Shown: positions 23,750-37,000, counted from the stretch's first letter. The stretch is DNA of 64,000 nucleotides from Charina bottae (GCA_023362775.1 JALMGJ010000005.1:68717463-68781462), one strand, 5' to 3'. A program made the numbers and translations. The notes: generated from the letters alone by a model not told the origin.

Positions 23750-24003
23750 AAGCCTCCCATACATTCTTGGGGGTGGCTAGCACCCTAGCATGGATGGAGA
23801 GTGGCCCTTACGCTCAGAATTTGAGAAGAACTGTAGCCATCTTGATTTTATTCCATATTATTCCATTTATATTGTATAAGAATTTTAATGATATTTTATA
23901 TTTTGAGTATTTGTATTAGGACCGGTTTTGTATTTTAATGTTGGTTTGGTTGTGAACCACCCAGCGTTCTCCTTGTGGAGAAGATGGGTGGTAATATAAA
24001 TCC

Positions 24004-24044
<41 letters not shown>
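23750..24044 (+). mobile_element. CR1/L2-group LINE 3' end with (ATC)n tail, nested
   Basis: Matches the last 290 bp of the LINE at 5376-7600 (shared ggctagcaccctagcatgg and the gtgaaccacccagcgttctcc hairpin). It runs into thirteen ATC repeats at 24006-24044. It is inserted into the L1-derived element around it. Confidence 0.85.
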
Positions 24045-24045
<1 letters not shown>

Positions 24046-24047
24046 CT

Positions 24048-24358
24048 TCATTTTCATAACATTCCATCAAAAAATCAATCTCACTTATGACTTGCAATTC
24101 GAACTGTCCCTTTAATTTCTTCAACTCCACTCTTCATCTAGCATTTCAACAGAAGCCCCAATCTCACTGTTAGAAGAAACATTTCTATCATTGTTAGGCT
24201 CTTCAATTTCTTACACGACATCCCCAGCCAGATGACACATTTTAGACCTCATGTTTTCCACAATGTCCTGAATACCTTGCATAAAATCTTGACAGGAAAA
24301 AAAGAATCTGTTTGAAGTCTTGATGAAACTCCAAGAGAGTCTGATTGAAATCCTCCAT
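24048..24358 (-). pseudogene. L1 ORF1-like N-terminus
   Basis: From the ATG at 24358 the minus strand reads MEDFNQTLLEFHQDFKQILF, a coiled-coil-like start as in vertebrate L1 ORF1. Frameshifts and a stop follow, then MELKKLKGQFELQVISEIDF. The RNA-binding and C-terminal domains of ORF1 are not present. It is non-functional. Confidence 0.6.
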
Positions 24359-25226
24359 GTCTCACTCAGTAGATTATGGCGCCCCCAGGTACTTAACCAG
24401 CGAAAGTGGAAGATAATAGAAAAATTCTGAGATGTGTTTACAGAACTGAAAGTATGATAACAGGCAGTCCCAGGGAAAGTAGCAACAGAAAGCTAAAAGT
24501 TCAAAACAGCAGATTCAACATGTAGGAAAATGCTAAAATCTTCAAATTTAATACATAAATAATAACAGGGAAACGATTACGTACTCTCAACCTTCCTTAA
24601 TATTTATATGGAAAACAAGCCAAAACTTAAAAACTTAAAAAGAATTTTTTTAAAAAATTAATCCCAAAAATAACGATAAACAACAAGAGATCCAGCTTCT
24701 CCTTGCTGTAGAAAGCCTCTCTTAGGGTACATATACTTAAAAAATATATAAATTGGGTGATTTAGAAATGGGGTGGCTGGTCTTAGTGTTCCTTTAAGGC
24801 TACAGCGCGGCTTGGAAATGGTGACGCCCCCAACCTCCCGGCAGCTCTTACCAGTCAAGCGTGAACACTGTTTACGATCTTCTGGCTGCAAGCCGCCATC
24901 CTGGAGGGCAAATGGGGTGATTCCGAGCATTTTCCTTTCCTGGTAAAGCACTCTTGGCTTCAGGAAAAACCTGCCTGAGCCCAAAAAAACCTGCCGCATT
25001 GTCAGTTCTGCCTGTGGAGCTTGCGAGCACAGCTTTTCAATCCGCCATATCCTCACCGGAAGTCCAATATTTGCAGAATTTCTAATGGTACAGGAAAATT
25101 TCAAGAGGGAAAAGAGCATTTCATTTTTTCATTCACCTGAAATTGAAGGGTTTCAGTCCTGGCGCTCAGTCTGGCTATTTGAGAACTGAGGGTAAAACCC
25201 TGGTATACCAGGTGACTTAACAATCA

Positions 25227-26350
25227 GGATAAAGAAAAGGCCTAGAATTGGTATCAGAAGGATACAGTTTTCAATGGCTTTCATATATTCAGCTCGTAGA
25301 GAAATTTAAATTAGATAAGAAAGACCTTGAATTTGAACAAACCAAATCGGAATTTGAGATACAACTATGTGAGACAGATGATCATCTAATTGCAAAAATG
25401 TATAAATTATTGTTAAAAGGTGAAATGGTAGAGGAACAAGTTAAAGACTGTATGATTAAATGGGCTAAAAATATTGGCCATAATATTCAAATGCAACAAT
25501 GGGAAGATATGTGGACCAAAGGGTTAAAATTTACTTTGTGTTATAATTTAAAAGAAAACTTTTATAAGATGATGTACAGATGGTATATGACCCCACAAAA
25601 ACTTTCTAAAATGTATGGAAATGTTTCCAACTTATGTTGGAAATGTAAAAAAAAAAGAGGGGTCTTTTTACCATATGTGGTGGACATGTGAGATTGCAAA
25701 GAAATTTTGGACTCAAATACATGCATTGATGCAAAATATACTACAAATTCGAGTTCCATTTAAACCGGAATTTTTTTTACTGGGAATAATTGATGGACAA
25801 CCTGGGAAGCAATTTACAAGGATTATGCAATACATGATTACAGCAGCAAGACTTATTTTCGCACAAAATTGGAAAAACCAGATATCGCCTACTATACAAG
25901 ATTGGATGTTAAAATTGATGGATATGGCAGAGAATGATAAACTGACATGTTTATTAAAAGAAAATCCAAATAATTATTTTCTTAAAGAGTGGAAACCATT
26001 AACTGACTATTTACAAGATGCGGGAGGGGCAAAGCTTATATGGGGATTTGAAGATTAATATATATATATATTGATGTAATAGACAAGAAATATTCTTTAA
26101 TGTTATATATAGACCTAGCATGTAAGATAAAATTTTTAAAATACCATGACCAGATACAAATCGGAAGTTGACCAAATTCTGTTTCAGCTTTATCTTTTTT
26201 CCTTTTTTCCTTTACTACACTTTTTTATCTTTTCTTTTTTCTTGATTTGTATTTCCATTTTCTTTTCTGTTTCAAACTTTTATCTATGTAAAATTAAAAT
26301 CTAATAAAATTTGTTAAAAAAAAAAAAAAAAAGGATAAAGAAAAGGCCTA
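25227..26350 (+). mobile_element. 5'-truncated L1 with perfect 18-bp TSD
   Basis: Perfect duplication ggataaagaaaaggccta at 25227-25244 and 26333-26350. The insert (25245-26332) holds the end of ORF2, a 270-bp T-rich 3' UTR, an AATAAA at about 26303 and an A18 tail. The perfect duplication and intact tail point to a recent insertion by L1 target-primed reverse transcription. Confidence 0.95.
25248..26058 (+). pseudogene. L1 ORF2 C-terminal domain, one frameshift
   Basis: The first frame (to 25691) carries WAKNIGHNIQMQQWEDMW and KMMYRWYMTPQKLSKMY, then NLCWKCK. The protein shifts frame at an A10 run (25647-25656). It continues as EGSFYHMWWTCEIAKKFW to the natural stop at 26058, including the Cys-rich CxxC...HxxWxC motif. 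ORF2 normally supplies endonuclease and reverse transcriptase; only the part after RT remains here. Confidence 0.9.
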
Positions 26351-27644
26351 AAAGTTACTTAGACTAATGATAAGCACTGCTTCAGTTGAAGGGGCGTTCC
26401 TTCCCCTGTGAAGTTGATAATGAACTGCTGGAATTAGCCAGCAGCAGGAAAATGCACAAGGGAGTCTAATTTGCAATGGAAGGGAAGTGATTAAAGACTG
26501 ACATCCATTTCTGCCTTCAAAAAATGGTTGCTGTCCATTCTGGTAATGGGGCAATATAGGTAAATTCTATGTCTATGTTTTGCTTGACCTATTAGAGAGA
26601 GAGAGAAAAAGGCAAAGGGGAAGAGTCAATTGTAGTACAATATATAATATTTTCTTGTAGCTTCAAGGAGAAATAGCTAGAACAAGCAAGAGCAAAAGCC
26701 TTTATTAGAGATAAAATGTTTGGCAACCTGAGGGATAAAACACAGTAGAAAAACAGAAGCTTTTTAATCCTCCCAAAAGATTTTAGTGAGAATTTAAAGA
26801 AGTATGAAAATTTTCAGTTCCCATCATTGCTGGAAAGGATCTTTAGATGACATCAGATATATATATATTTTGGGTGGGGGAGCTGCAAATGTAAAGATTT
26901 CTCTCATTAGCCAAATTTCTCATGGTAGGGAATGACTTTCTATATTCTAGCAGGTTGTTGGTTGGTTGTTGGTGTTATCTGGGAAGAATGTTATGTGAGA
27001 TTTATTTCCTCCCATTCAATTACTCTACTAGTACATATTTTTTGCAGTTGTTTATTTCTCATGGCAAAGCTAAGAAACTTCACAATAAATGGCTGAGGCT
27101 GTACAAAAGGGAACGGCTAGAAGATGATCAATCAACCTGATACCTAGCTAATAATTTTCTGGCAGAGATATTTCAGCTTCCACAAAGGAGACTTAATGGT
27201 TAGTTTTATAACATTATTGTCCCCATACGTAATCATAATAACAGACATAATCTTGCCCTTCTCTGCATCTAAAGTCTAATGGAGTGGGCAGCCATAACAA
27301 ATTTAATGAATTGAATTGAATCTGCCTTAACTATTGCCTGGGGGATGGAAGCAATCAACAAAACCCCTCCCAAAATGAAAGCAAAGTATCACCTGTTTCT
27401 GGTTCCAATAAGGAATAATTTGTCAGTTATCAGGGTAATCATACTACAGGGAATGCCAAAGCATGCTAATGCCAGTCCTAATACAGTACCATCTTGATCA
27501 GAAGTCACTCTTGAAATAAAATATATATTTTTAAAAAGTTAAATTAAATATTTATTCTTTACCCCTGATTCACTCAAGTATTGTGAAATTAGGAGAGCTA
27601 ATTTGTTTAAAAGTAATTCATTTGGGTTTTGGTGAGTATTTGGG
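26351..27644. other. Unassigned intron-like sequence
   Basis: No exon or element recognised; short ORFs have no domains. Confidence 0.45.
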
Positions 27645-27935
27645 TTTTGGTGAGTATAGCCAGTTTGGTCTAGACTATAGTGGTTAAGGCAACGTGCTAG
27701 AAACCAGGAGTCTGTGAGTTCTAGTCCCGCCTTAGGCACGAAAGCCAGCTGGGTGACCTTGGGCCAGTCACTCTCTCTCAGCCCAACTCACCTCATAGGG
27801 TTGTTGTTGTGGGGAAAATAGGAGGAGGGAGTATTAGGTATGTTCGCTGCCTTGAGTTATTTATAAAAATATTAAAGGCGTGATAGAAAATAAATAAATA
27901 AACAAACAAACAAATAAACAAATAAATAAAATTTG
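27645..27935 (+). mobile_element. tRNA-derived SINE with LINE-like tail
   Basis: Same family as 4870-5108 and 56781-57028: a GAGTTCTAGTCCCGCC box B region, tgaccttgggccagtcac, then gctgccttgagttattt and an (AAAT)/(AAAC) tail. Box A is disrupted by an insertion (gtctagactatagtgg). Confidence 0.85.
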
Positions 27936-28969
27936 GGGAACATATGTTCCATCACTGTACGGTAGTCCATCAGAACAGATCTTGTCCTCATTATTCAACC
28001 AGATTCTCACACCAGGAAAAATGTGGCCTGTAAACTAGGCAAAATCCAATATGACTAGGACTTTAATTGATAATAATAGCAGTGTTGTCAATAAGCCAGT
28101 TCAGATTTTCTGATGATGTTAGGTATCAAGGAATAACTAGTTGCTGCATATTTCCCCCCCAAGAAAAGTGGGTAAATAGAATAGGAGTCTAGGTTCTGAG
28201 TGATCCAATGACAAAGATTTGGTAGACAAAAAAAAAGCTTCAAGGTATATGCAGCAAAATATATTATTTGATCTTTTTCGTTTTGACCATCTTTGCTTTT
28301 TCATTTTTATGAAAGTTACTGTTGACACTCAGTGTAGGCTTATATTAGTAATCAAGTCTGGCTAATAATAGTAATCATGTCTGGTGAGGAACACAGACTT
28401 AAGTGATTCATCCTGAAGATTTTTTAAAGATTTCCAATTAAAAGAGTTAATGATTCATGGTGCATTTTAGTCACAGTATAAAAGCAAACTTCTTGCCAAG
28501 AATCTATTCACATACAAATAAAAACATATGTATATGACATGATTATTAGATTTTTATGAATTCTAGAGGCTTTTTCCATCCATTGCATTTAGATTATTTG
28601 GTACCTAGATAGCTAGTCTATTGCTTTAAATTCAGACATTTAACAAGTTTAAAGCATGTTTGGTGTGATAACCTCAAATATCTTCTCTGAAGATATTTCT
28701 AGATTGAATATTGAAGGTGTTTTTCATGTGAAAAAAGTCAAATATACATCTCTGTGGCTATCAGCAAACCAAAGAAAGACGTTTAATAGGCAAAAAAGAA
28801 TGGAATTTTAATGCTGAAGAATTGGGGTATGGGAATTAGATAATATAAAATTTCTATTAAAATTAACAAATGATAGAAACCTAGAGCCGGGCCAATTCCA
28901 AAACCTTCAATTCCAAAACGTACCTTCATGTCTTGCCCTGCACCTGGATCTTTTATTCTACTTTCAGTA
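27936..28969. other. Unassigned, no gene seen
   Basis: AT-rich, no recognisable element. Confidence 0.4.
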
Positions 28970-29060
28970 TCCTATTTGTTTGTTTGTTTTTCAAATTTAG
29001 TCACCACCCATCTCACTGGGTATCTTATGTACCCATTGTGTGGTTTTGTAACCACCCAAC
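28970..29060 (-). mobile_element. LINE 3' tail scrap
   Basis: The plus strand shows tttgtttgtttttcaaattt followed by accacccatctcactggg, the antisense of the CR1/L2-group 3' end. Confidence 0.5.
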
Positions 29061-30011
29061 TGCCATTACACCAGATGCCTAACAGTTTTTTCTAGACTTT
29101 TTTACAAGCTGGCCAAGATTGCTATGAACTGATATTATGGACATACTGTACTGAGTACAGTAAATACTGAATGCAAATGTTAACAGCAACTGCAAAATCT
29201 AATATAACTGTTTCATTTCTAAAATGACATAGCATAAAACTAGGTAGTTCTGTTAAGGCAACTAAATCTTGTAAGAGTCTATAAGATAAATTATGAGAGC
29301 TGTGATGTGTGTTTCTTGTATGGGATCATGTTAAAGTTAGGCCTAAATATTTAGGCTATTGCTATCAGTTCACAGATACAGAAGTTTCCTCCCTCTGTTT
29401 CTGATTCTTCATTATTCTAGAATACCTTGTGGGTGTTATCATTTTCTTCTAAGCAAGTCTTGTTTGGTTGTACTGTACCAACTGTGTCATAAATTAAAAC
29501 TGCATATGATTGACTACTAGGCTGTCACTATATCCTGACATCGCAGCGTATTCCTTGAGCCCCTAATAAGTTATGTCAAGTATCTTCTTAGTTTCTTTTA
29601 TACAAGTGATATCACTGAGGCTGTGTGAGTAATAAGTTGGGAATTTGATTATACAGATGTGGATTTTGCTTGTGCTGGTTCTTGCGAAGAAATGTTGGCC
29701 CTTTTTGCCTGTTAGGCAACTGGATGGAAAAGTGGGGCGAACTGAGGGATTTCTCTGGCAGGGATGAATAGATTTTAAAAGAGAAATATAAAATTTACCC
29801 ATCTGAGAAGAATGCCACTGGAATTTTATCTTTAAAATAGTTTCAAAATATATTTTTGGAAAGACATCTGAGAGGAACCCTAAGACAGAACAAGGAGTTC
29901 ATCTTGGTGTTATCTGAGGACTGATCTAATTAGAGGAAGGGATTAAGTAACTCAGGAATGGGTGTGTTGATTATAGTACTTTTATAGAGAAACAGGGTTG
30001 GCCAAGTCATA
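29061..30011. other. Unassigned, no gene seen
   Basis: Nothing recognised on either strand. Confidence 0.4.
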
Positions 30012-30100
30012 CTATAGGGCAGTGTTTTTCAATCTCGGCAAATTGAAGATGGGTGGACTTCAACTCCCAGAAACCCACCCCCAGCTACCATGAACTTGGC
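30012..30100. mobile_element. Half of a hAT-type palindromic MITE
   Basis: After the 8-mer ctataggg the sequence cagtgtttttcaatctcggc continues with attgaagatgggtggacttc, then AACTCCCAGAA. This matches one arm of the MITE at 44248-44382. The other arm is missing or diverged. Confidence 0.65.
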
Positions 30101-30365
30101 TTCTAGAACTTTCCCTGCCTACACCTATTCACACGTATAAGGGCTGAAGCTGGGAAGGTGGGAACCAGTGTTGCTCAGGCCAGATGGAACCATTGGGCAA
30201 ACAATGAGCAGGTGCCTCTCAAACTCAGACCTGGGGAAACATCAACCAAAAGTCCATTGACTTGAAAGGGTAGGAGAACATCATCTTAAGATTTAAACTC
30301 TGGGGTCTGTATACATAGGGCTTGATTTTTTAATTCAGGAGTAGGCAGATCCTCTGCATGTATGA

Positions 30366-30367
30366 TT

Positions 30368-30439
<72 letters not shown>

Positions 30440-30500
30440 TTTTATTTATTTTATTTTTATTTATCATATTTATATCCCGCCCATCTCCCCCACCTTATCT
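30366..30500 (-). repeat. (CTTT)n microsatellite joined to LINE 3' tail
   Basis: About 18 CTTT repeats (30366-30439), then TTTATTTATT-type sequence and atatcccgcccatctccccc, the antisense CR1/L2-group 3' end. Read in LINE sense, the AAAG array is the extended 3' tail. Confidence 0.9.
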
Positions 30501-31572
30501 GCACTAAAGCAACTAACAGTATCAAGTGTGAAGTTTCTGCTGTTATCTTGTTACTGAATATGGGAATGAGTTTCTAGAGAGTAGAGATTTATAGCCATAT
30601 CTGGCCGAAAATCTGATAACACAGAACAAACATGCCCTGGCAACATCTTCTTTTCTGCTCTGTCCTCATGACATTGCCTTCACCCTGTTTCCAGCCTGTG
30701 AGACAGACAGGATTCAGCTGTCCTTAGCTGCACTAGTATTAATCTTTTCCCTTTTATCCCAACACCATCCAAGTGCAGCCTCAAGGTGGGTAAAATCTGT
30801 CACTTTTGAAGGACCTTAGGTGGCTGCAGTGTAGGGTAGGAATGAGCAATGGGAAAACACATTTCACCCCAGTCAGTTTTCTGCTGATGTAACAATAAGT
30901 GGAGAGTGTCATAATTCAGCAATGGGGAATTAAAGGTCCTAAGAAAGACTTTTTAACCATATATTTACATGCCACTTTCTGGAAAAAAGAAACATTACCA
31001 TCATCTTGTCTTTACCTTTTCTATGTTTAACAATGTCTAACCAGCCAAGAAGCTACCCACTGGACATATTTATAAGTGCCTTAGGAGTGGGTCTCAACAG
31101 TGATGCTGTTTTCCTTTAGAATCATTAGAACCATCAGCAGATGTTGGAGATTCTAGGAACCTAACTGATTCAAAAAAAAAACCCTTATGTGCTACATGTA
31201 TGATAATTCAGACTTGATACTCAGTATCTCTCTGTGTATTAGAGAGAGAGAAAGAAATGCTCATGTACATATTATAATTAGGCAATCCAATCTTCATTGC
31301 CAACAATGGAGGCTATTTTAAAGCTTGACTGCAATGTGTGCATAGATTGGTGATTTGGGGAATTACAGTGGTGCAGAAGGGAGATTTAGCTTTACCTTAG
31401 CCAGCAGATTCTTCTTCAGAAATGTCTCTCTTGTGGAAGTATGACTTTTTAAAAGCCTTTTCTAACAACAGCTGAGACTATTTTAAAGTCTTGTGGGATA
31501 GGCAGGAAAGCCTTCACAGGGCGGGCAAGTTATTGACTAGAAATGAGAGCATTTCCCATATTCTTAGGCATA
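30501..31572. other. Unassigned, no gene seen
   Basis: Nothing recognised. A short GA run lies near 31241-31255. Confidence 0.4.
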
Positions 31573-32216
31573 TGTCATGGCCCCTTCTTGTTGTGTTCTC
31601 ATCAGAGGAGGAGGGCAAATGAGACGAGGAGAACAGATCCTGTGGTAGTCCTGCAATTGAAAGATTAGCTCTGAATGGGAGCCCAGGAGTAGAGCTGGAT
31701 TACTTATTTAGAAGCTGAAGTCAGACACCTGATATTGACACCACAGCCTTCAAGATGATGAGAATGGTGTTGCCTCTGAGTGATGCAGCAACAAATGAAA
31801 TGGTGCAAAAGCACAAGGGTTTGGGGATAAAGTCCTTGGGAATAAAAGCTTATTCTAAACTGGTTGTTCTCTCTTAAAAGTCCATAAGCACTGGCTGAGT
31901 TTGGGTGGAATCCTCTCCTTCTTTTGACATAAAAGCAGAATGCAGTTTAGTGCTGGAAACCACATTGCTTATAGCTATCTCCTTTATCTACGTGCTTAGA
32001 TTGATGATGCAGCTTGCTCACCAGAATTTATGAAACTTCCTCTGACTCTTGATTAGGCTGTAGGCTTCCTCTTTGGATTTAGGGTACTTCCACTGCTATT
32101 CTGAGGCTTGACCTGGACTTTGACTACCCATACTGTCTTCTCTCTGATCTAAGGGCCCCTTGTGTTCCTGACCTTGATTTGTTAGATTGTTATCATTGTA
32201 CCCCTGCTCCTTGACA
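31573..32216 (+). mobile_element. Candidate solo LTR
   Basis: The segment begins TGTCATGG and ends CTTGACA, giving TGTCA/TGACA termini. It has a G-rich early part, an AATAAA at about 31842 and a C/T-rich second half. The start resembles the LTR at 15899. No 5-bp target duplication is visible (gcata against ggatt), so the borders are unproven. Confidence 0.35.
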
Positions 32217-33235
32217 GGATTGAATGGGAAGTATAGGTCCTTGGGCTATGGCTCAGGACCTGGGAAAAGTACATCAAGGGCTCTAGAACAGAAGCAGGGC
32301 TTGGGATGGTGGGTGGGATGGATGGATTAATTGGACCTGGGCCGATTTAGTCTGTGGACTGGAGGGACCCTGTGACTTAATATTTTATGCTATTTATATT
32401 AACATATGTAATAGTTTAGGCTGCTCATAAAGTTCGCAAAAAGATAGTCCTGAGAAAAACAATGGCTGTGCTTTTAAAGAATATTATGACATAATTCCTA
32501 AAAGCATACATTTAATATTATTTTATTGTACTTCTGCCAGTGTTTTCTTACATTATCTTCAGATCTTTGGCAAGGCATATAATTTGATTCTGTTCTGTTT
32601 TGCATGCTTTTGTGTATTTGGTTTTTGGTTAAGTTATTTATTGCCTTATATGTGTCATAAATATTCTGGTTTATCGTTACTGATTGAAACCTAGCTAGAT
32701 TTTTTGAATAATTGGTAGAACCATCCTTCACTTAAATAACATCAGAATGACAGCTGCAACCAATGGATGCTCAGCCCTAGAGGGAAAGAACACAGATGTA
32801 AGTTTTTATAAAATTAGGGAAACACAAGACAGTCACCAGTGCCTGCCAGTGAGAGCGTGTGTGCCAGTGACAATGCAGCCAAACCCTGCAAACATGGCCC
32901 CATCCTACCAGTCCCAGACTTCCCTACAGTCAAGGATTCAAATCCCCTTGTGATCCCCAGAAATACTGCCTTGGAGAACAGCTCTCCAAAGGAAGGAAAT
33001 GACAGGAAAAAAGGCCGAGAAAAAAAAATACAACACAGCACTTACATTACTCTGTGGACAAGAAGCATGCAGTGAATGAACAGAACAAGAATATTCGTCA
33101 AAGAGAATACTCTTTTTGCAATGGATGGGATTTATGCCATACCAGGCAACTATAGTGCTAACAGATAAAAACTGAAATATACTGTTAAGAAATGGCCATG
33201 GCATTATGCTATATACAGTTCATAATTATTTCCTG

Positions 33236-33236
<1 letters not shown>
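32217..33236. other. Unassigned, no gene seen
   Basis: Several overlapping short ORFs on both strands around 32750-33200 share no recognisable domain; no splice-bounded exon seen. Confidence 0.4.
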
Positions 33237-33319
<83 letters not shown>

Positions 33320-33370
33320 ATTACCGCCCATCTCCTCGAACGGAGGACTCTGGGCAGTTCACAATAAAAG
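33237..33370 (-). repeat. (CTTT)n microsatellite joined to LINE 3' tail
   Basis: About 20 CTTT units (33237-33319), immediately followed by attaccgcccatctcctcg and gaggactctgggcagttcac, the antisense LINE 3' end. Same arrangement as at 30366-30500. Confidence 0.9.
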
Positions 33371-33865
33371 TTAATGTTCTGTGCACAAGATGTGGTGACT
33401 ATAACTGTTTTTAATTATATGTTTTTACAGACTTCTTACAATATTATCTTCACTTAATGATGATTCATGTTCTTTCTTTGTTTGCTGCCCACTTAATAAG
33501 GAAAAATGCTTAGATGAAAGAATACATACAAAATGCTTAGTGTTAAAATAAATATATAGCACTTTTTATTCACAAAACCATTGTCAGATTTAAACTGTCT
33601 AGAAATTAGATTCATTTCACTGCATAGGGATCCAGTATAATGTTGTTGTCTTTCCAGTGAAGCCAGAAAAGGGAACATGGATCATTATTTTTCTTTTTAG
33701 AGGTTTCTTTAATTTGGACAGCTCCTTGAGATTAAATTTAATCATCTGTACCTCTGTGTACCGATGAGCAGCAAGGATTCAAGCCTTTTCAGAAATACTA
33801 ATTAGAAATTATTTAACGAGAACAGAGCACCCTCTTTTGCCCTAGTAGAAGTTTATTTCTAAGGT
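33371..33865. other. Unassigned, no gene seen
   Basis: AT-rich, nothing recognised. Confidence 0.4.
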
Positions 33866-33912
33866 GTATATGTATATACATACATACATACATACATACA
33901 TACATACACACA

Positions 33913-33970
<58 letters not shown>

Positions 33971-34019
33971 TACATACACACACACATACATACACACACA
34001 CACATATATATATAAACTA

Positions 34020-34058
<39 letters not shown>

Positions 34059-34080
34059 TATATATACACACACATATATA
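33866..34080. repeat. Compound (TACA)n-(TA)n-(CA)n microsatellite
   Basis: Alternating blocks of TACA, TA and CA repeats with two TA cores. It yields long Tyr/Ile/His and Cys/Val chance ORFs in all frames. Confidence 0.95.
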
Positions 34081-37000
34081 CTACAGCTGTGCAAAAATTC
34101 ACAAGAGATGCTTTGGTTTGACAAGGCTTCAGTTTAATCATTCTGTCGAAGCACATTTGTGAATCAGCATATTGAAGCAGGTGGCTGCAGAACACTTCAG
34201 AGATTCAGTGGCTATTTTCAGGAGAGGCCAAGCTTCCCAATCAACTATGCCAACCCTTCTACACCTGCAAAATCCAGCAATCAGAAACAGCAAAGCACCC
34301 CAGCCTATAAGGGAAATTGGACATTCTTCAATATCATGCCAAGCCTGGCAACCTGGAAAACCAAGAGTACTTTTTAACATTTTTATTTGTAAGTTGGAGT
34401 GGACAGTTTCTATATTGATTTAACCAGTACAATTTAAGTTGATTGCTGTATAGTTTGGAAGCTGCTGTTCTGTCCTTTCCTCGTCCTTTCTGTCTCAGCC
34501 TTAAGAGGCATGCAGATTTCAAAAATTTATTGTGGTGAACCTTGAAATATCCAGCTGAAAGTTCTCTAATATACTTCCTCTAAAGCATCCTCCCCCTCCT
34601 ATTTTCATCCCCCCAAATGAAGATAACATATATACTATTGTAGATAACATATATAATAATGAAATGTATAACACATTATTTAACAATAGAACTATTTCTA
34701 TTTATTTATTTATTTATTTGTGCAAGCAATATCATTTATCAGGATACGATAAAAGAAAAAAAGGTATGAATATATTAGCAGTTATAATTGTGATCATATC
34801 TACCATAAATTTAAAAAGGGAAAGGGGAAATAATTCATTTTCATAGCCTATGGACAAATCCTTTTTTCATCTAATTAAAATTCAAATATTGAAACACTTT
34901 AAATGGAGTAAGTTTGCTCTTAAATATTGAAGTGCAAACTTGAATAAAAGTAAGCCTACTTTATTAAATTTGTTTAATAAATAGATAAATAAATAATAAG
35001 ATCCCAAATCTTTTCAAATCAAATTAGAACTGATTTGCACAGGCCTACTATACATGTCTATGTGTTTGTCTCTATGTATTTTTTCTAACATCCTGTGTCA
35101 GTTTTTGAAACATTACTAGCTTTTTATGAGGGAGGAAATTAATCTATACATGGTAAGATTAACCTACCTTTTGGGAGGGGGGCATTTTCCAGATTGAAAT
35201 CACAACTCATATAATCCAGAATTTCTGAACAAGGAATTAAATGCTGTTTAGCCCCTGGCAGTCCTTAAACCTAAGAAATGTGAAAAGATTATGATGGTGA
35301 TGGAGATGGAGATGGAGATGGAGATGATGATTTGCAAATGCTCTATTGAAGACCAGAAAGAATAAGATTTCCATTTTATGGTACTTTGTTATGCAAATAT
35401 GGTTTGTAGACAGCTTTAATATACAGATTTTCAATGTAGTTGTTTAAAGATAATACACTGTGGTTCTTTTTTTTTTGTTCATTTTGTTACAGTTTCAGTG
35501 TCTTCTTTTAGAAAATGTTATGTAACTGTTTATATGGTTCCATAGTTTCAAAACTGTATAAAATGTCAATTATTTACTTGGAATGCTGATTTTCATGTTC
35601 TTCTGTTCTAGCTGTTATTCCAAAAGCAGCTAGTATGCTATACTGATTGACATACTGTACTGTATAGGGATGAAAAAAAGAGTAGTTGGGTTGTATTTTT
35701 GAACTATTTACCAATCTGATTTTTGTGGCAAATGTGACACTTGGTCAACCTATAGTACCATTTGGTTGGGCTTGAACTGGACTGGTTGTTACTCAATGAA
35801 AAAAAGATACATGTTCTCAGATCTGTCCAATTCAGAACTTGACAGGATTTTTTTTCAAAAGAATGTCAATAGTAGCACTGTTTAAGAATGATTCTGCCAA
35901 CTTCTTTGTAACTCCGTGTTTAAGCACTACACTCTTTGGCTGTTGCGTATGAGTCTGAATGGACGGAAGGCCAAGCTTGAAAAGGGTAAAATGATGGTTT
36001 GTATAAACATAGAACTGCTCTGGCAATATTGTTCTAATAGCAATATTGTTATAATTACAGACAGGATAATCTAATATTTAGGTAACAAAGTTACTTACAT
36101 TATTCCATATATATTTAATATGCCTGATAAGTTCTGTGTTGTGTGTGTGAATATATCATGATATATTTGAATTCCAAAGTAATTTGCACTTGACTGCTAG
36201 TTTAAATTAGGAAAAGAAAGCTGTTCATCACACTAACTGTAGTAAATTATTTATTATTCAAAACTATATTTGATTATTTTAAAAATTCACAGCCATAGTA
36301 CATAGACCATGAATTCATATTGGGCAATACTGAAAGCAATTGCTATATAAGGTTGTAAGGAAAGATGAAAGAAAAGGGGAAAACTGTTTTGGTTGCTTCT
36401 ATTTGAATGACTTTCCAGCCCATCAATTCTGAAAACCATCTTAATTTTAACAGACAAGTCATGAGTGAAATTAGCACATAGTGGCTGACACACAGAATAT
36501 TATCTAGAAGAGGTAGGGTTTTTATTCTGAAAGAACTCTAAAAAAATAAAGCTGTGTCGGAAGTTTCAGGAAGCTGATTTACTATTTCATATTCTTTCGA
36601 AGTCATTCCTTTTATATATTGTTCAGCATTTAAATTGGAATACTGTACAGTCAATCTAAATGGAGAAAACGTTTTTTGAATTATTGCTACTATTCATAAA
36701 TGTGTTGCCGCTATTGTATGCATACATTTCTTAGAAGGTTTTCATCATCCAAAGCACATTCATATTAAAAAAAAATCTTAGTAGTGGTGCACAAAGGTGA
36801 ATTTAATCTACTAATCACTTTTCTTACTGCCTTCAGAAGTCATTGTAAAGTCAGAGTTGTGTCTTGTGGCAGTATAAAAAAACTTGCCAAATAATAAACT
36901 TTTATTTCTTTGATTTTCAATTAAACCATCTTTATTTATTTGCTGATTGAAGAACTGATGTCTGATACTCATATTTTGGAAGTTTTAGATATATTGATTA

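Larger units (their letters stand above)
22953..25083 (-). mobile_element. L1-derived element lacking ORF2, 18-bp TSD
   Basis: The direct repeat aatatttgcagaatttct lies at 22953-22970 and 25066-25083, so the insert is 22971-25065 on the minus strand. Its 5' end (25065 downward) is a GC-richer L1-like 5' UTR with GGACTTCCGGTGAGG at the start. An ATG at 24358 opens an ORF1-like N-terminus, and its 3' end (22971-23260) is the L1 3' UTR. No ORF2 sequence lies between. A LINE tail with (ATC)n and a hexamer array are nested inside. The complete 5' end with TSD means the element was copied at this short size or later lost its middle. Confidence 0.75.

Noticed and set aside
24658..25119. 153-codon minus-strand ORF as a small protein gene
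   Set aside because: It lies in the 5' UTR-like part of the L1-derived element and crosses its border, with no recognisable domain.
33842..34195. Tyr/Ile/Val/Cys-rich ORFs on both strands
   Set aside because: Translations of the compound TA/CA/TACA microsatellite.
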